64,000 nucleotides of DNA from positions 31,551,001-31,615,000 of the forward strand of contig NC_080573.1 in NCBI RefSeq assembly GCF_029962835.1. Direction: 5' to 3'. A program made the position numbers and the translations under genes. Origin of the DNA: Magnolia sinica (lineage: Eukaryota; Streptophyta; Magnoliopsida; Magnoliales; Magnoliaceae). Positions 1 through 10,453 of this stretch are shown here, in pieces (the stretch's first letter is position 1; every line of letters begins with the position of its first letter). The notes under the pieces are model-generated. The model worked only from the letters and a program-made list of their open reading frames with translations, ran no database searches and had not been told where the DNA came from.

Positions 1-183
1 TGGCAAATAAACATCACGGTGGGCCCTAGAAAAGTTTCAACGGTGATAATCATTATCACCACTGCTTCCCTTGGTGTGGTCCACTTGAGTCTTGGATCTA
101 CCTCATTTTTGGTTTTATCCCTAAAATGATATGGAAAAAAATGATGGACGGTGTGGATAAGACCCGTACATTAAGGTGGACAC
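1..183. repeat. Palindromic GGGCCC repeat, right half (copy A, cut by window start)
   Basis: The window opens inside a copy of the dispersed palindromic family. The central TGGCAAATAAACATCACGG motif is at base 1, followed by the right arm with the characteristic words GTGGTCCACTTGAG, CCTCATTTTTGG, CCTAAAATGAT and GATGGACGGTGTGGATAA. The left half lies outside the window. Bases 184-374 look unique except for the linker words ggacgcaatccg and gcggattgcc that recur beside other copies. Confidence 0.75.
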
Positions 184-374
184 ACAAAGCTGCTGCCTGA
201 TCCCAGATGGATATGGGCGGGGGTAGGACGCAATCCGAGTCCTATATACTCACGGGCTCAAATCGAGCGGTGTGGATTAGGATTATGCACGTTGGGGTCG
301 GGGACGTGGATTTGGTGAAAAGCGGATTGCCTGTTGCACCCGTGGCCACAGGGATATCCCTGTGGCACAAGCTC

Positions 375-727
375 TGTGGGGCCACCGTGATGGATATGTT
401 TCATCCACTCCGGTATCCGGTATTCCAGGTCAAGGCATAAGCTAAAAATTGACGCAGATGTACGGCTTAAGTGGACCATACCACAGAAAATGGTGGCGTT
501 GAAAATTTTCTATGGCCCATAGTATTTTATTTTCCATCCAACCTTTTTCATAGGTCATATAGATCTTGATGAAGGGAAGATACAAATATAGGATTGATCT
601 AAAACTTTTGTGGCCCCTACGGTGTAGTCTATTTAACTTTGGATCTGTATATTTTTTGTACTCATGCCCTTAAATAAGCTGGAAAATGGATGAACAGCTT
701 GGATAATACACATTCACCATGGTTGGC
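375..727. repeat. Palindromic GGGCCC repeat (copy B)
   Basis: The left arm starts TGTGGGGCCACCGTGATGG and the right arm ends GGATAATACACATTCACCATGG, which is its degraded reverse complement. The centre has lost part of the usual sequence (no GGTTTCAACGGTGG block), so this copy is shorter, about 350 bp against 420-440 bp elsewhere. Confidence 0.7.
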
Positions 728-756
728 ATCGCATAGTTTTGGCCATGTCCTTTACA

Positions 757-930
757 GACTTTTTTTTTTTTGTTTAATTTTACTTTGGGTTAGCTTGTTA
801 GTATACACCCATGTCGGTACACACACACTCCATGTTAGCCACCCCCGCTAGGGATCGATACCAAGACCTAAAGTGCTCAAACGAGGTATCTCCATTCAAT
901 CTGCCAGTTGAGCTATGGATCAAGGTGTTG
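757..930 (-). repeat. tRNA-derived SINE
   Basis: Read on the minus strand, the element begins near 930 with a box-A-like ATAGCTCAACTGGC. A box-B-like GGTATCGATCCC follows about 45 nt later, then a tRNA-unrelated body, and it ends in an A-run (the T-run at 760-771 on the plus strand). This internal RNA polymerase III promoter plus A-tail layout is that of a plant tRNA-derived SINE. I could not identify a convincing target duplication. It could instead be a degraded tRNA pseudogene, but the long body and tail favour a SINE. Confidence 0.55.
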
Positions 931-958
931 ATGTATTAGTGTGGGTATTCCTCTAACG

Positions 959-2052
959 GTGGGCCCCATGGAGCCTATGTTGATGTATCTATTTTATATT
1001 GACACTCATATGGTTAATCTTTTCAGCTCATTTTAAAGTATGATCCTATAAATTAAGTAGATTCAAATCTCAAGTGAAACCTACCAAAGGAGACTGTGGT
1101 ATTGAATACCCATTATTAAAAACTTTATAGGACTCACCTAAATGTTTATTTGCCATCAAATACTTTAATAGGGTCACTCGGATTTGAATAAATGTAAAAC
1201 ACAAATATCTACTCGATCCAAAAACTTTTTTAATGTGGAAGAAGTTTTTAAGGGAAGGCGTTGATCTTTATTGTGTGGTCTACTTGAGACTTGTATATGC
1301 TTGTTTGAGATGTATATTAAAATAGAGTTGTACACGAGTTGAATTGAGTTGAGCTTGGCATGGCTCGGTTTGGCTAAGCTAGTAGCTGACTTTAGCTCGA
1401 ACTCGGCTCGATACTTGAGCCTGATTGGTTGACTCGGCTTGGTTCAATCAGTAGCTCAAGCTGGTTCAAGCTGAATTCGAGTCTGTGTGACATTTTCTCC
1501 AACGCAAAGTGCATCTTCAATTTATCACATAATTAAAATAGTAATATCGGTTTACAAGTATTTTATCAAACAATTAGTGGGCAGCATCAAGGTCAAGATT
1601 TGAAGGCAATTTTATAATGTAAAGTTCTTTTTTTTTTTTTTTTTGTAGTGATTTATTTCGTATCAATTATTTCATCATCACTAGCCAATCTCGCAAAGAA
1701 TGTATGTACTCAAAATAACACCTGGTTGTGTCATTTCATCAAACACTTGGTGAGCAACATTAATATCAAAATAACCAAGTCACCAATCTGATTCGATTTG
1801 AGTTGAGGTTTGATCTGAATTGAGTTGAGCCCAATAAGCTTGAACTCGATTCAAAATTTTTTCAAACCCTAAAAACTAACTCAAGCCTAGCAAAATCCAA
1901 TTTTGAGGTGGGGCGAGCCGAGCTTTTCCGAATCAAGCCGAACAAGTTCACCAAGATAACTCAACTCGTATACAACTCTACGTTAAAATGAGTTGGAAAA
2001 CCTACCAATCACCTGAATATACAGCAAGCAAATACATCAAAGTGAGCCCCAC
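959..2052. repeat. Palindromic GGGCCC repeat (copy C), split by a MITE
   Basis: The left arm starts GTGGGCCCCATGG at 959. The right arm breaks off at 1322 and resumes at 1981 (AAAATGAGTTGGAAAA), ending at the GTGAGCCCCACGG near 2052. The 658-bp interruption is the hAT-like MITE listed separately, so this copy is older than the MITE. Confidence 0.7.
1323..1980. mobile_element. hAT-like MITE inside palindromic repeat copy C
   Basis: The ends are inverted: TAGAGTTGTACACGAGTTGA at 1323 and the complement of TAGAGTTGTATACGAGTTGA ending at 1980. Flanks are TATTAAAA on the left and CGTTAAAA on the right, an 8-bp target duplication with two mismatches, the size expected for hAT. The subterminal sequence is rich in gagctcg/cgagt words. 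There is no coding capacity. It shares its end type with the elements at 3604-4216, 27542-28100 and 31582-56553. Confidence 0.8.
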
Positions 2053-2172
2053 GGCCAGGGTAACACCCACCGCTGCTGTATTGCCCGGGTAACAGCAAAT
2101 CCACTCTCCACCACGGGCAATCCGGTCCTGATTAGGTCAGGCAGGGGGTAATAGCCGAAGGGTTTACTGACC

Positions 2173-2590
2173 GCGGGGCCCATCTAGATATATGTGTTAT
2201 ATATCCACTATGTCAATCCATATTTCCAGCTCATTTCAGGACATAGTCCAAAAACTGAGACAGATACAGATCTCAGGTGCACCACACAGTAAGAATTGAA
2301 TTCCCACCGTTAAAAACTTATTAACCCACATAAGTTTTGGATAAAGCTGCTATTTGTATTTTCCCTTCATCCATATCAGTGTGATCCTATCAACAGATTG
2401 GATGCCAAATAAACATTACAGCGGGCCCTAAGATTTTTTAATGGCTGGCGTTAAATCACCAGTGTCTTGCTGTGGTGTGGTCCACCTGAGATTTGGATCT
2501 GTCTCGTTTGTAAGACTATGCCCTAAAAAAATCTAGAAAAGCAGATGGACGGCACGGATATACAATACATATACATAAGTGGGCCGCACG
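2173..2590. repeat. Palindromic GGGCCC repeat (copy D)
   Basis: A nearly complete copy. The left arm is GGGGCCCATCTAGATATATG, the centre has TTTTCCCTTCATCCATATCAG and GGATGCCAAATAAACATTAC, and the right arm is GATGGACGGCACGGATATAC ending GTGGGCCGCACGG. Shortly after it, at 2772, comes the recurrent linker word gcggattgcgtgctgggt. Bases 2053-2172 and 2591-2822 show nothing else I recognise. Confidence 0.75.
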
Positions 2591-2822
2591 GTCAGGACCT
2601 CATCCGCTGAGATGTTACCCGTGCCTAACGTAATCCGCCCTCTCGTAAAAGCGAAAAGCTTTGACACTTTGGTACAACGTAGTGCTCGATTCACGTGCAG
2701 TCATGAATCGCATGTGCCGTATATATCAATCAAGGATAAACTGTCCAAATCATTTATCCTCTCTTGTAGATGGAAGCGGATTGCGTGCTGGGTAACTCAG
2801 TAAAGCGTACTAAGTAAACTCT

Positions 2823-3187
2823 GTGGGTCCCACAGTCATTCATGCATTTTATCCACTCCGTCCGTACATTTTAGTAGATAAGTTCAAGTTGTTAGCTCAA
2901 AAATGAAGCATATCCAAAGCTCAAATGGACCACACCACCAGAAACAGTGTGAATTGAACATCTACCATTTAAAATTTCGTTGGGGCCACGGAAGTTTTAG
3001 ATCAATCTAATATTTGTGTTTTCACTTCATCCATGTCTTTGTGATATTATGAACAGGTTGGATGAAAAATAAACATCACTGTGAGCCATAGAAAGGTTTC
3101 AACGGTGGAAATCATTATTCCCACCGTTTCCTGTGGAATGGTCCACTTGGTATTATGAACAGGTTGGATGAAAAATAAACATCACTG
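2823..3187. repeat. Palindromic GGGCCC repeat (copy E), truncated right arm
   Basis: The left arm starts GTGGGTCCCACAG. The right arm stops after TGGTCCACTTGG near 3150. A second copy of ATTATGAACAGGTTGGATGA plus AAAATAAACATCACTG, first seen at about 3049-3080, follows at 3151-3186, so part of the centre is directly duplicated in place of the missing arm. Confidence 0.65.
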
Positions 3188-3201
3188 CTGGATGGTGTTT
3201 T

Positions 3202-4244
3202 GTGGGCTCCATCATAACTATGCGTTTTTTTCCTGTCCATTCAGCTTTTCAGATAATTTAAGAGCATGAACTAAAAATAAAGGCAAATTAATATTTATGG
3301 GACCCACACCATAAAAGGACAATGTTGATTGAACACTAACCATTGTAAATTATTTAGGTTAGAAAGTTTGGGATGAATATGATATTTTCGTCTTCCTTTA
3401 ATTCATGTTCCCGTGACCTAGTCATAATCAATATGTGTGATGGCAAATAAATATAACAATGGACCTTGGAAAGTTGTTAATGGTAGACATTCAATCATTA
3501 CTAATTTCGTGTGATGTGGTCCACTTGAAATTTAGATAAGTCTCGTTTTTGAACTTATACAATAAAATGATTTTAAAAAATAAATGCACAGCATGGATAA
3601 AACTAGAGTTGGGCACCGAACGACTCGATTCAACTAAACCGACTCGCTTGGACCCGACTCGATTTGAATCGAATAGGTGAGTCAATCTGAACCGACTAGG
3701 TTCGCCCAATCCGAACTCAAACCGAGTCGAGTTTGAGTTACCCAGTAACTCGACCCAAAACTTGATCCGGTTAGACTCAACTCGATCCGAAACCCGACTC
3801 AACTCGGATTCAGGTATATATAAATATATAAAACCCTATTTTTTAAGTATTTATAAACCTACCCGCCGCACTCGACCCCGATCCGAATCCAAACTCTCTC
3901 TCTCTCTCCCTCTCTCATCCTCCTCCTCATCCAAATCCGGCAGCCACCCACCACCATCACCAACCTCCTCCTCCTCCTCTCTCTCTCCTCTCCCTTCCCC
4001 CCTCTCTCGATCCGACTCGGTGCCAACTCAACTCGACTCGGTACTCCTAACCGGTTCAGACTCGGTCCGAATTAGTCCAAGGCATACCGGACTCAGATCG
4101 GGTCAGGTATACTGGACTCGGTATCGAGTCGGGTCGAGTTTGAGTCAGACATATTTTAAAATTGGATCAAGTTAAGTCAACCCTAACTCAGTCCAACTTG
4201 ACTCATGCCAGCTCTAGATAAAACACATATATTAAGGTTGAGTA
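3202..4244. repeat. Palindromic GGGCCC repeat (copy F), split by a MITE
   Basis: The left arm is GTGGGCTCCATCATAACTATG. The right arm runs to ...GCATGGATAAAAC at 3603 and resumes after the MITE with ACATATATTAAGG at 4225. Without the 613-bp insertion the copy is about 430 bp, the family norm in this window. Confidence 0.75.
3604..4216. mobile_element. hAT-like MITE with perfect 8-bp target duplication
   Basis: Ends TAGAGTTGGGCACCGAACG and (complement) TAGAGCTGGCATGAGTCAAG are inverted. The flanks GATAAAAC at 3596-3603 and 4217-4224 are identical, an exact hAT-sized duplication. The interior is rich in cgactcgg/ccgagtcg words and a CT-rich block at 3894-4010. The 137-codon open frame at 3762-4175 is this low-complexity sequence and not a gene. 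Confidence 0.88.
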
Positions 4245-4310
4245 GACATAGTCTGGATGCAAATTTCCTACGGAAGCCTTTGATAGGAAGTTCCTACACT
4301 AGGATGCTAA

Positions 4311-4735
4311 GTGGGGCTCACAATGATATTTGTGAGAAATCCATAATGTCCATCTGTTGTGAGAACTCATTTTAGAACATGTGACAAAAAATGAAGTGGA
4401 TTGAAGACTCAAGCGAGCATACAAGAGGGAAAATCAGGGAAAGAGTTTCCTATTGTTGAAACCTTCTCGGGATTTACCTTGATATTTATATGCCATCCAA
4501 AATGTTTATAAGGTCATTCCCAATAGGACGAAGTGAAAGCATCAAAAACTTCGCCTGAAATGGAACTTTGTGGCCATACAAATGTTTCTTACGGTGGTCA
4601 CTGAATCTACATTGTTTCACCTTGTTCGGCCCACCTAGTCTCGGATCAACCTCATTTTTGTCCTCATGTCCTAGGATGATCTCACACAAAGAATGTGCAG
4701 CGTTGATTTCTCACAAACATCACCGTGGGCTGCAC
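4311..4735. repeat. Palindromic GGGCCC repeat (copy G)
   Basis: Left arm GTGGGGCTCACAATGATATT, right arm ending CACAAACATCACCGTGGGCTGCAC. The arms are strongly diverged from each other but all internal blocks are in order. Copy H follows 120 bp downstream. Confidence 0.7.
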
Positions 4736-4856
4736 TTAGTATACCAGCGCACTTAGGATACCAACGCAGGAACTTGTTGCAGGAAATCCCTGTCCACAGG
4801 GAAAGGATTGGCTAGTCCCCCTGCCACCAAGCCCATGGCCGATGATCAGTGCTCTG

Positions 4857-5279
4857 TGAGCCCCACCATGATGTATGTGTTTCATCCATTCCATTCATCC
4901 ATTTTTAAAGATCATCTTAGATTTTGATACCAAAATTGAGAGGGACATAAATCTCAGGTGGACCACACCACAGGAACAATAGTGATTGGATATCCACCAT
5001 TAAAATCGTTCCAAGGGCCACTGTACTGTTTATTTGACATCCAATATGTTAATTAGGTCATACAGGCACAGATGATGGGAAAAAACAAATATCAGCTTGA
5101 TCCAGAACTTTTATGGCCCCCAAAATGTTTTAATGGTCGACGCTCATTTGACACCATTTCCTGAATGTGGTCCACTCGAGATTGATATATACCTCAATTT
5201 TGGTTTGATATAATAAAATGATACGGAAAAATAGATGGACGGCATGGATGAAACATATAAATCATGTTAGGGCCCACGG
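4857..5279. repeat. Palindromic GGGCCC repeat (copy H), well preserved
   Basis: This copy gives the clearest view of the family. The left arm GTGAGCCCCACCATGATGTA is mirrored by the right arm GGACGGCATGGATGAAACAT, which ends at GTTAGGGCCCAC. The inverted matching continues inward through AGGTGGACCACACCACAGGA and TGAATGTGGTCCACTCGAGA. The whole 420 bp is therefore a foldback structure, not a unit with short terminal repeats. Confidence 0.85.
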
Positions 5280-6335
5280 AGTGCCGACCATCAGCCATTG
5301 GCTGGCGGCAGGGGGAGTAGCCAATCTGCTTCCGTGTCCACATGGTCCAAAAGCCAACTCGCTATTTTCGCGTGGCATATGCGGGAATGGTGCAGGTGGA
5401 CGAGCATCAATTTCTACCGGTGCATCGTAATCACAAAAACTCAGCCCGAAATGGGAGACGAAGGTGGTGGGGTCCACTGGGAAGACGGGGTGTCCGACCA
5501 GAGTGCCAAATCTCGTTCCAGGAGATGTCTCGGCAGATTTTAAGATTTTGCCGTTTTCTCGCAGTATAATATGGAAAATCTCGCTGAAAATAATATATTT
5601 AAGAATATTTAGAAAATAACAATAATTAAAAAAATTGTATAGAAAAGTATAAACTAATTTATTTTCACTTTTAAATAAAATTTCCGTTAAAATCGAGACA
5701 AAAACCTTCTAGATTTTTAAAATATCGCGATATTATCGAATACCTTTAAATCAAAATTCCGCGACAATTTCGATATTTTGAAAATATCGGCGTATATTTG
5801 GCAGAATGTGTATTACTACTTCCACCTACGAAGCGTATGTTCCCAGGGCGGAAAGGAACAAAAAAGAGAAAGCGAAAGACTTTGATACTCCGGCGGACTA
5901 CGATAGACGATACGCAGGCATCTATAAATCACTTTGAAATTGCACACGATGAACACAAATATTCAAATTAAACCGTCCAAATTACGGGAAAAAGTGTAGA
6001 TGTGTCATAAAATAGTTGGAGATTTACTCAACGGTTAAAAATAAAAAAAATCCAACGTTCCTATTTTCATAAACAAGTGTCCACGAATCAGAGAATTAAG
6101 ATCATTGAACGAATTTAAAATTGGATGGAAATTTATAAACGGTCGGATGCAGAATATAAACGGTTTTATTTGAATTAGTGTATACTATATATACAAGTTC
6201 TGAGTGCCTGTGTATGAAGCGTCATCGGCAGTCTGAGTATCATAAAACACTAGAAAAGAAAAGGAGAGGGGTATTTAGGTGGATTTGAGAAACGGTTCAC
6301 GTCCTCAAGGACGTTATTTAAGGAAGTTCTTTTTA
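5280..6335. other. Gene-free upstream region of the receptor gene
   Basis: No gene was found here. Bases 5560-5800 are AT-rich and contain inverted words (AAAATATCGCGATATTATCG near 5721 and CGATATTTTGAAAATATCGG near 5771) that look like an old AT-rich MITE, but no ends could be set. Bases 5840-6335 look unique and probably hold distal promoter sequence of the downstream gene. Confidence 0.4.
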
Positions 6336-6420
6336 TTTTTTGGCGGGTAAAAGCGCCAGTTTATATAAATCATAATATTTTCATTTTCCCCGCCCTCTCT
6401 CTCCTCTATCCTCAGCCCCA
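6336..6420 (+). promoter_or_regulatory. GHR1: Core promoter of the GHR1-like gene
   Basis: A TATATAAA box lies at 6363-6370. About 30 bp downstream is a pyrimidine patch (CCGCCCTCTCTCTCCTCTATCC, 6389-6410), the usual arrangement of a plant core promoter. Transcription probably starts near 6395-6410. Just upstream, TTTTTGGCGGGTAAAAGCGCC at 6337-6357 resembles two overlapping E2F-type sites (TTGGCGGG and a GCGCC core). That reading is a motif match only. Confidence 0.55.
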
Positions 6421-6457
6421 CTGCCTACAGCAGACGGAGAGAGATTTCTAGGGTTTT

Positions 6458-6493
<36 letters not shown>

Positions 6494-6580
6494 GGGTTCT
6501 GCCCAGAGAGGGAATGAGGGTTTAAGAGAGGGAGGGAGATTACGGTTTTAAGGGTGTTTAGATAGATTTTTGGTTTTACA

Positions 6581-6620
<40 letters not shown>

Positions 6621-6623
<3 letters not shown>

Positions 6624-6792
6624 GCTTGAGGGTGTTATTTGGGGCTTTTTGAGGGTCTCAGACAGATGAGCAGTTCTACATGCTCTGCGTTGTAGAGATT
6701 AGGGGAGAGGTGCTTGTGGGAGTTATTTGGGGCTTTTTGAGGGTCTCAGACAGATGAGCAGTTCTACATGCTCTGCGTTGTAGAGATTAGGG
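6621..6792 (+). repeat. Direct tandem duplication of 84 bp in the leader
   Basis: Units 6621-6704 and 6709-6792 are nearly identical (both run from GGTGCTTG to GAGATTAGGG with only a few differences near the start). They are separated by GAGA and follow a (GA)n tract, so the duplication is recent. Confidence 0.9.
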
Positions 6793-7025
6793 TTTGGCAA
6801 GATCTGCATTGATGGGATTTTAGGGAGAGAGGAGTGATTTCACGTGCGAGCTGAAGGATTTTTACGATGCTTGAATCTTCTTAAAAGAAAATCTCTCGTT
6901 TTCTTTTTCTTGTGGTAGTGAGCTTGAAAGTCCAGAATCTGTAAGAATAGTCCGTTTTCCTGTTAAAAATTCGGAAATTTCATCCGTTTTCAAAAGCCGT
7001 TGAAACAAACGGCGAAACAGGAAGT

Positions 7026-7378
7026 TTCAGCTTTTTTCCTCGAGCTCTTATCCGTAGAAAATTCCATTTCATTGCTCTTTAAAGTTCAAATCTATTGAAG
7101 AAATGCTTCTTTGCTGCCTGTAAATTGGTTAGTTCAGCTGTTTAAAGCTCAAGTCTGCAAAAAATAAGCAACTTTTTATCTTTAACTCAGAATCTTCAGA
7201 GGTTTAAAGCTGAAATCTGTGAAGAAGTAGCTGTTTTCCCGTGTTAATCAGAAATTTCAGCTGCTTAAAGGCCAAATCCGTAAAAAAAGTGCCGCTTGGG
7301 GGGGTAAATCTGAGGTTTCAGCTACTACAAGCTTCAGTATCTGTAAAAAATTCCATCTTTCAATGGTTTACAGCTCGA
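7026..7378 (+). repeat. Degenerate ~61-nt tandem repeat in the leader
   Basis: TTCAG followed by a TTTAAAGCTCAAATCTGTAAA-like block recurs at 7133, 7195, 7256 and 7317, giving spacings of 62, 61 and 61 nt. Weaker units begin at 7068 and 7026. The units share the order TTCAGCTG, TTAAAG, AAATCTGTAAAA, a CTGTTTTC-like block and TAAATC. Confidence 0.75.
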
Positions 7379-7655
7379 TTCTGCTTAGGAAAGAGACAGT
7401 TGGCGGTAAATCCTTTGCAATGCCGGGTTCTCAAGGGTTAGCTCTCTGAAAATGACACGAGGACTGTCGGTTTTCACTGGAGTTACAGTCATTTAAGGCG
7501 TCGGATTGCCCCTCTCTATCTCTGGAAAAGCAGCAGCTACATAAAGCTCCATATCCTAGAAAACAACGGTGAAACTGCCATTGCGGAGTGGAAGCAGTTG
7601 CTCGAAGCTTTTGTCTCTCAACGCATTGGCATTTTGGATTATTTTGCATGATCAG

Positions 7656-8228
7656 GTAAAGCTACTTATCTGCCTTTTCTTTTGTTCTTTTTTTTTTTTT
7701 CAAGGGCAGGTTGGATTGTCATTAGTTCTGTGGAAAATCTCGTGAGTTCACTGAATTGCTATTTTCCATGAATAACTGGAAACGCATTTGAAAATTGCAC
7801 TGATAAAGTGGCAATTTGTCAAGTTGCACCGAGTTTAGCATTTTCTCTGTTTTTCTCAAACCAAGTTTGGATTTCCAGGAATTGGGGCAATCTGAGAACT
7901 TTTTCTTCTGTTCGTATTTTTTTTTTTTTCTTGCCCCTTTCTTTGAATAACTATTCACCCTTCTCCAAATTACTCCCTTTTGCCATCTTTCCTGTTCTTT
8001 TTGAGCTTGATTTGGACTTTTGGAGTCGTGGAAAGCTCAAAACCTTCAATTGTGTGACACTATTTTGCATTTTTTTCTGTCAGTTTTTTGGTCCCATTAC
8101 ACATGCATTTGTAGGTCGTGCTTGGCTATTTGATCTTACTTTCACTCCAAAACCCATTTGGATGTTCCTGTATTAATGTACTCAGAAGCTCATAGCCTGC
8201 AAATTTCTTTTATCAATTTGACCTGCAG
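7656..8228 (+). other. GHR1: Leader intron (predicted)
   Basis: Donor ATCAG|GTAAAG at 7655/7656 matches the plant consensus. The acceptor is GACCTGCAG|ATT at 8228/8229, only 9 nt before the start codon. The 573-bp interval is T-rich, as plant introns are. Confidence 0.65.
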
Positions 8229-8237
8229 ATTACTCTG

Positions 8238-9321
8238 ATGAATTCATTTCCAAGGCGACAGATGAAGGTCTTTTGGGTGTTGATGTTATCCCTCTTTCTT
8301 GCTTCCGTTAGGGCTCAGCTTCCTTCACAGGACATTTTGGCTCTTCTTGAGTTCAAAAAAGGAATCAAAGTCGACCCAACTGGCTATATCCTCAATTCAT
8401 GGAATGAGGAGTCCATCGATTTCAACGGCTGCCCTGCTTCCTGGAATGGCATTGTCTGTAATGGTGGTAATGTTGCTGGAGTTGTCCTCAACAACCTGAA
8501 TCTTGTTGCTGATGCTGATTTGAGCATCTTTGCAAACCTCACAAAGCTTTTGACACTCTCCATGTCAAACAACTCTATCACAGGAAAGATCCCAGACAAC
8601 ATAGCAGATTTCAAGAGCCTTAAATATCTTGACATATCTGATAATTTGTTCTCTTCTACTCTACCACCAGATATTGGCAAGTTAGGAAACTTACAGAACC
8701 TGTCATTAGCTGGGAACAAATTCTCTGGCTTGATACCTGATTCGATTGGTGGGCTTGTCTCTATTCAGTCTATGGATTTAAGCCGTAATTCATTCTCAGG
8801 TTCATTGCCTTCATCATTGACAAATCTGCAAGGCTTGGTGTCACTGAATCTTTCGTATAATGGTTTTACAAAGAGAATTCCTACTGGGTTTGAGCTAATG
8901 CTGAATCTTGAAGTGCTTGATTTGCGTCAGAATCAACTTGATGGTGATATTGATGAGAAATTTCTGCTTCTTCCAAGTGTTGTTCATATTGATTTTAGCA
9001 GCAATTTGCTATCAAGTTCAAGTTCACAGAGGAGAAAGTTCCTGTCTGATATTTCAGACACCGTCAGGTACCTGAATCTTAGCCACAATCAGTTTACTGG
9101 GTCACTGATTGGTGGAGGGCTTCTGTCATTTGAGAATTTGAAGGCGTTGGATCTCAGCTACAATCAGCTATCTGGGGAGTTGCCTGGATTTGATTATTTC
9201 TATGATCTTGAGGTTCTAAGGCTGGGGAACAACATGTTTTCTGGGTTCCTTCCAAATGGGCTTCTGAAAGGGGATTCTTTGGTTCTCACCGAGCTGGATT
9301 TGAGTGCCAACAATCTCTCAG
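8238..9321 (+). CDS. GHR1: GHR1 exon 1: signal peptide and N-terminal LRRs
   Basis: Residues 1-361 plus one base of codon 362. It holds the hydrophobic signal (VFWVLMLSLFLASVRA), the cysteine pair of the LRR N-cap (GCPASWNGIVC) and repeats of the plant-specific LxxLxLxxNxxxGxIP type. The frame stays open to 9344, but GT at 9322 (CTCAG|GTACAT) is a good donor. Splicing there continues the repeat NNLSG-PVS exactly as in the family, so the stop at 9344 lies in the intron. Confidence 0.93.
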
Positions 9322-10411
9322 GTACATCTGAAACTGCAATTTAGTTTAGTTATGGAGAGACTTAAAACTCAACGCCTCCTGGAACCATTTTGTTTTTATG
9401 ATCTTGCATGTGCATTGGGCCTTGTTGAATTATTTCTGTGAACTGAGTCAAACTGTAAAAATGAATCCAAACCTTGGTTGTGCACTTTTGTTTTTAACCT
9501 TCTCGAGCGACATGACATGTTCTTCTGCAGAGGGAGATTATTGTTTTCTTCAAAATTTTGGAGTTGTTTTTTATTGTTAGAAAGGCTGGTTTCTTTGTGT
9601 CATAAACTTTATTTTATGTTGTGAATAGGAATGACAACTTAAAAGGAATCTTAATTTTTGTAACAAAAGGGAACACAACAATGTAAATGAATTATCTTGT
9701 GTGAAGCACCCATACTGAAGTTTCTGTGGGTGAATCAGATCCCTGAATAAATGAATGATCTGGTATGAAAGTTTTGTTGTGGGTGAATCATATCATAGTC
9801 TAATCAAGATTGACAGTGATAGGAAATGGTCCCCACTTACTCTGACCCTTTAGTTGTTGTGATCGAGTGGGCCCCAGTTCCAACTGGAAGGTGATGATGT
9901 TCATCTGAAGGAAACCATTGCAATCGTTGTTTCCTGTTGGACCGTTTTCCAAAGGTAATCAAATAATGAAGGGCACGGGGTCTGGGCTACATCTGTCATT
10001 TCAAAGATATTTATGAACCAGTGGTTAGCGAACATTGAAAATGATGTTTTGTCCTTTGCTGAATATTGTTCCTTCAAAAAAAATATTTCTTTTGTACCTG
10101 TTTTTGTTTTTTATTTTGTCATGGTCATGACTGCCATGTGATAGTCACTTACATATGCACAATACAGCCTCAGCTCTAAAAATGCAGTTTCTTATCGATT
10201 TCAAGATGCTATTGTACCACTTTTAAAAATTGGTGCTGGTTGTTTGTTTCGGTTTTTTATTATGGAGTATCATTTTCAATCTTGGATTCTTTTTTGTTTG
10301 TTCATTTTATCTAAGAAAGATTTACCCATCAGGTTGGTACATAAGCACTTAATTTTAGTGCATCTGCCATAGTTGAGTGAAAAATGGAACTTTCATGTAG
10401 TGCTGTGACTG

Positions 10412-10453
<42 letters not shown>

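Larger units (their letters stand above)
6395..7655 (+). other. GHR1: Long repeat-bearing 5' leader exon
   Basis: This is the inferred transcribed leader between the TATA box and the leader-intron donor. It contains two (GA)n tracts (6460-6488 and 6589-6620), an 84-bp direct duplication (6621-6704 and 6709-6792) and a degenerate tandem repeat of about 61 nt (7026-7378). It also has several upstream ATGs, including a 66-codon frame at 7241-7441. A leader of about 1.26 kb is unusual, so a further leader intron or a downstream start site is possible. Confidence 0.45.

Noticed and set aside
3762..4175. 137-codon serine-rich open frame
   Set aside because: It lies wholly inside a MITE with a perfect target duplication and is CT-repeat low complexity.
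8238..9344. LRR protein ending at the stop at 9344 as a truncated receptor
   Set aside because: A good donor lies at 9322 and the family sequence continues exactly at 12973, so the stop is intronic.
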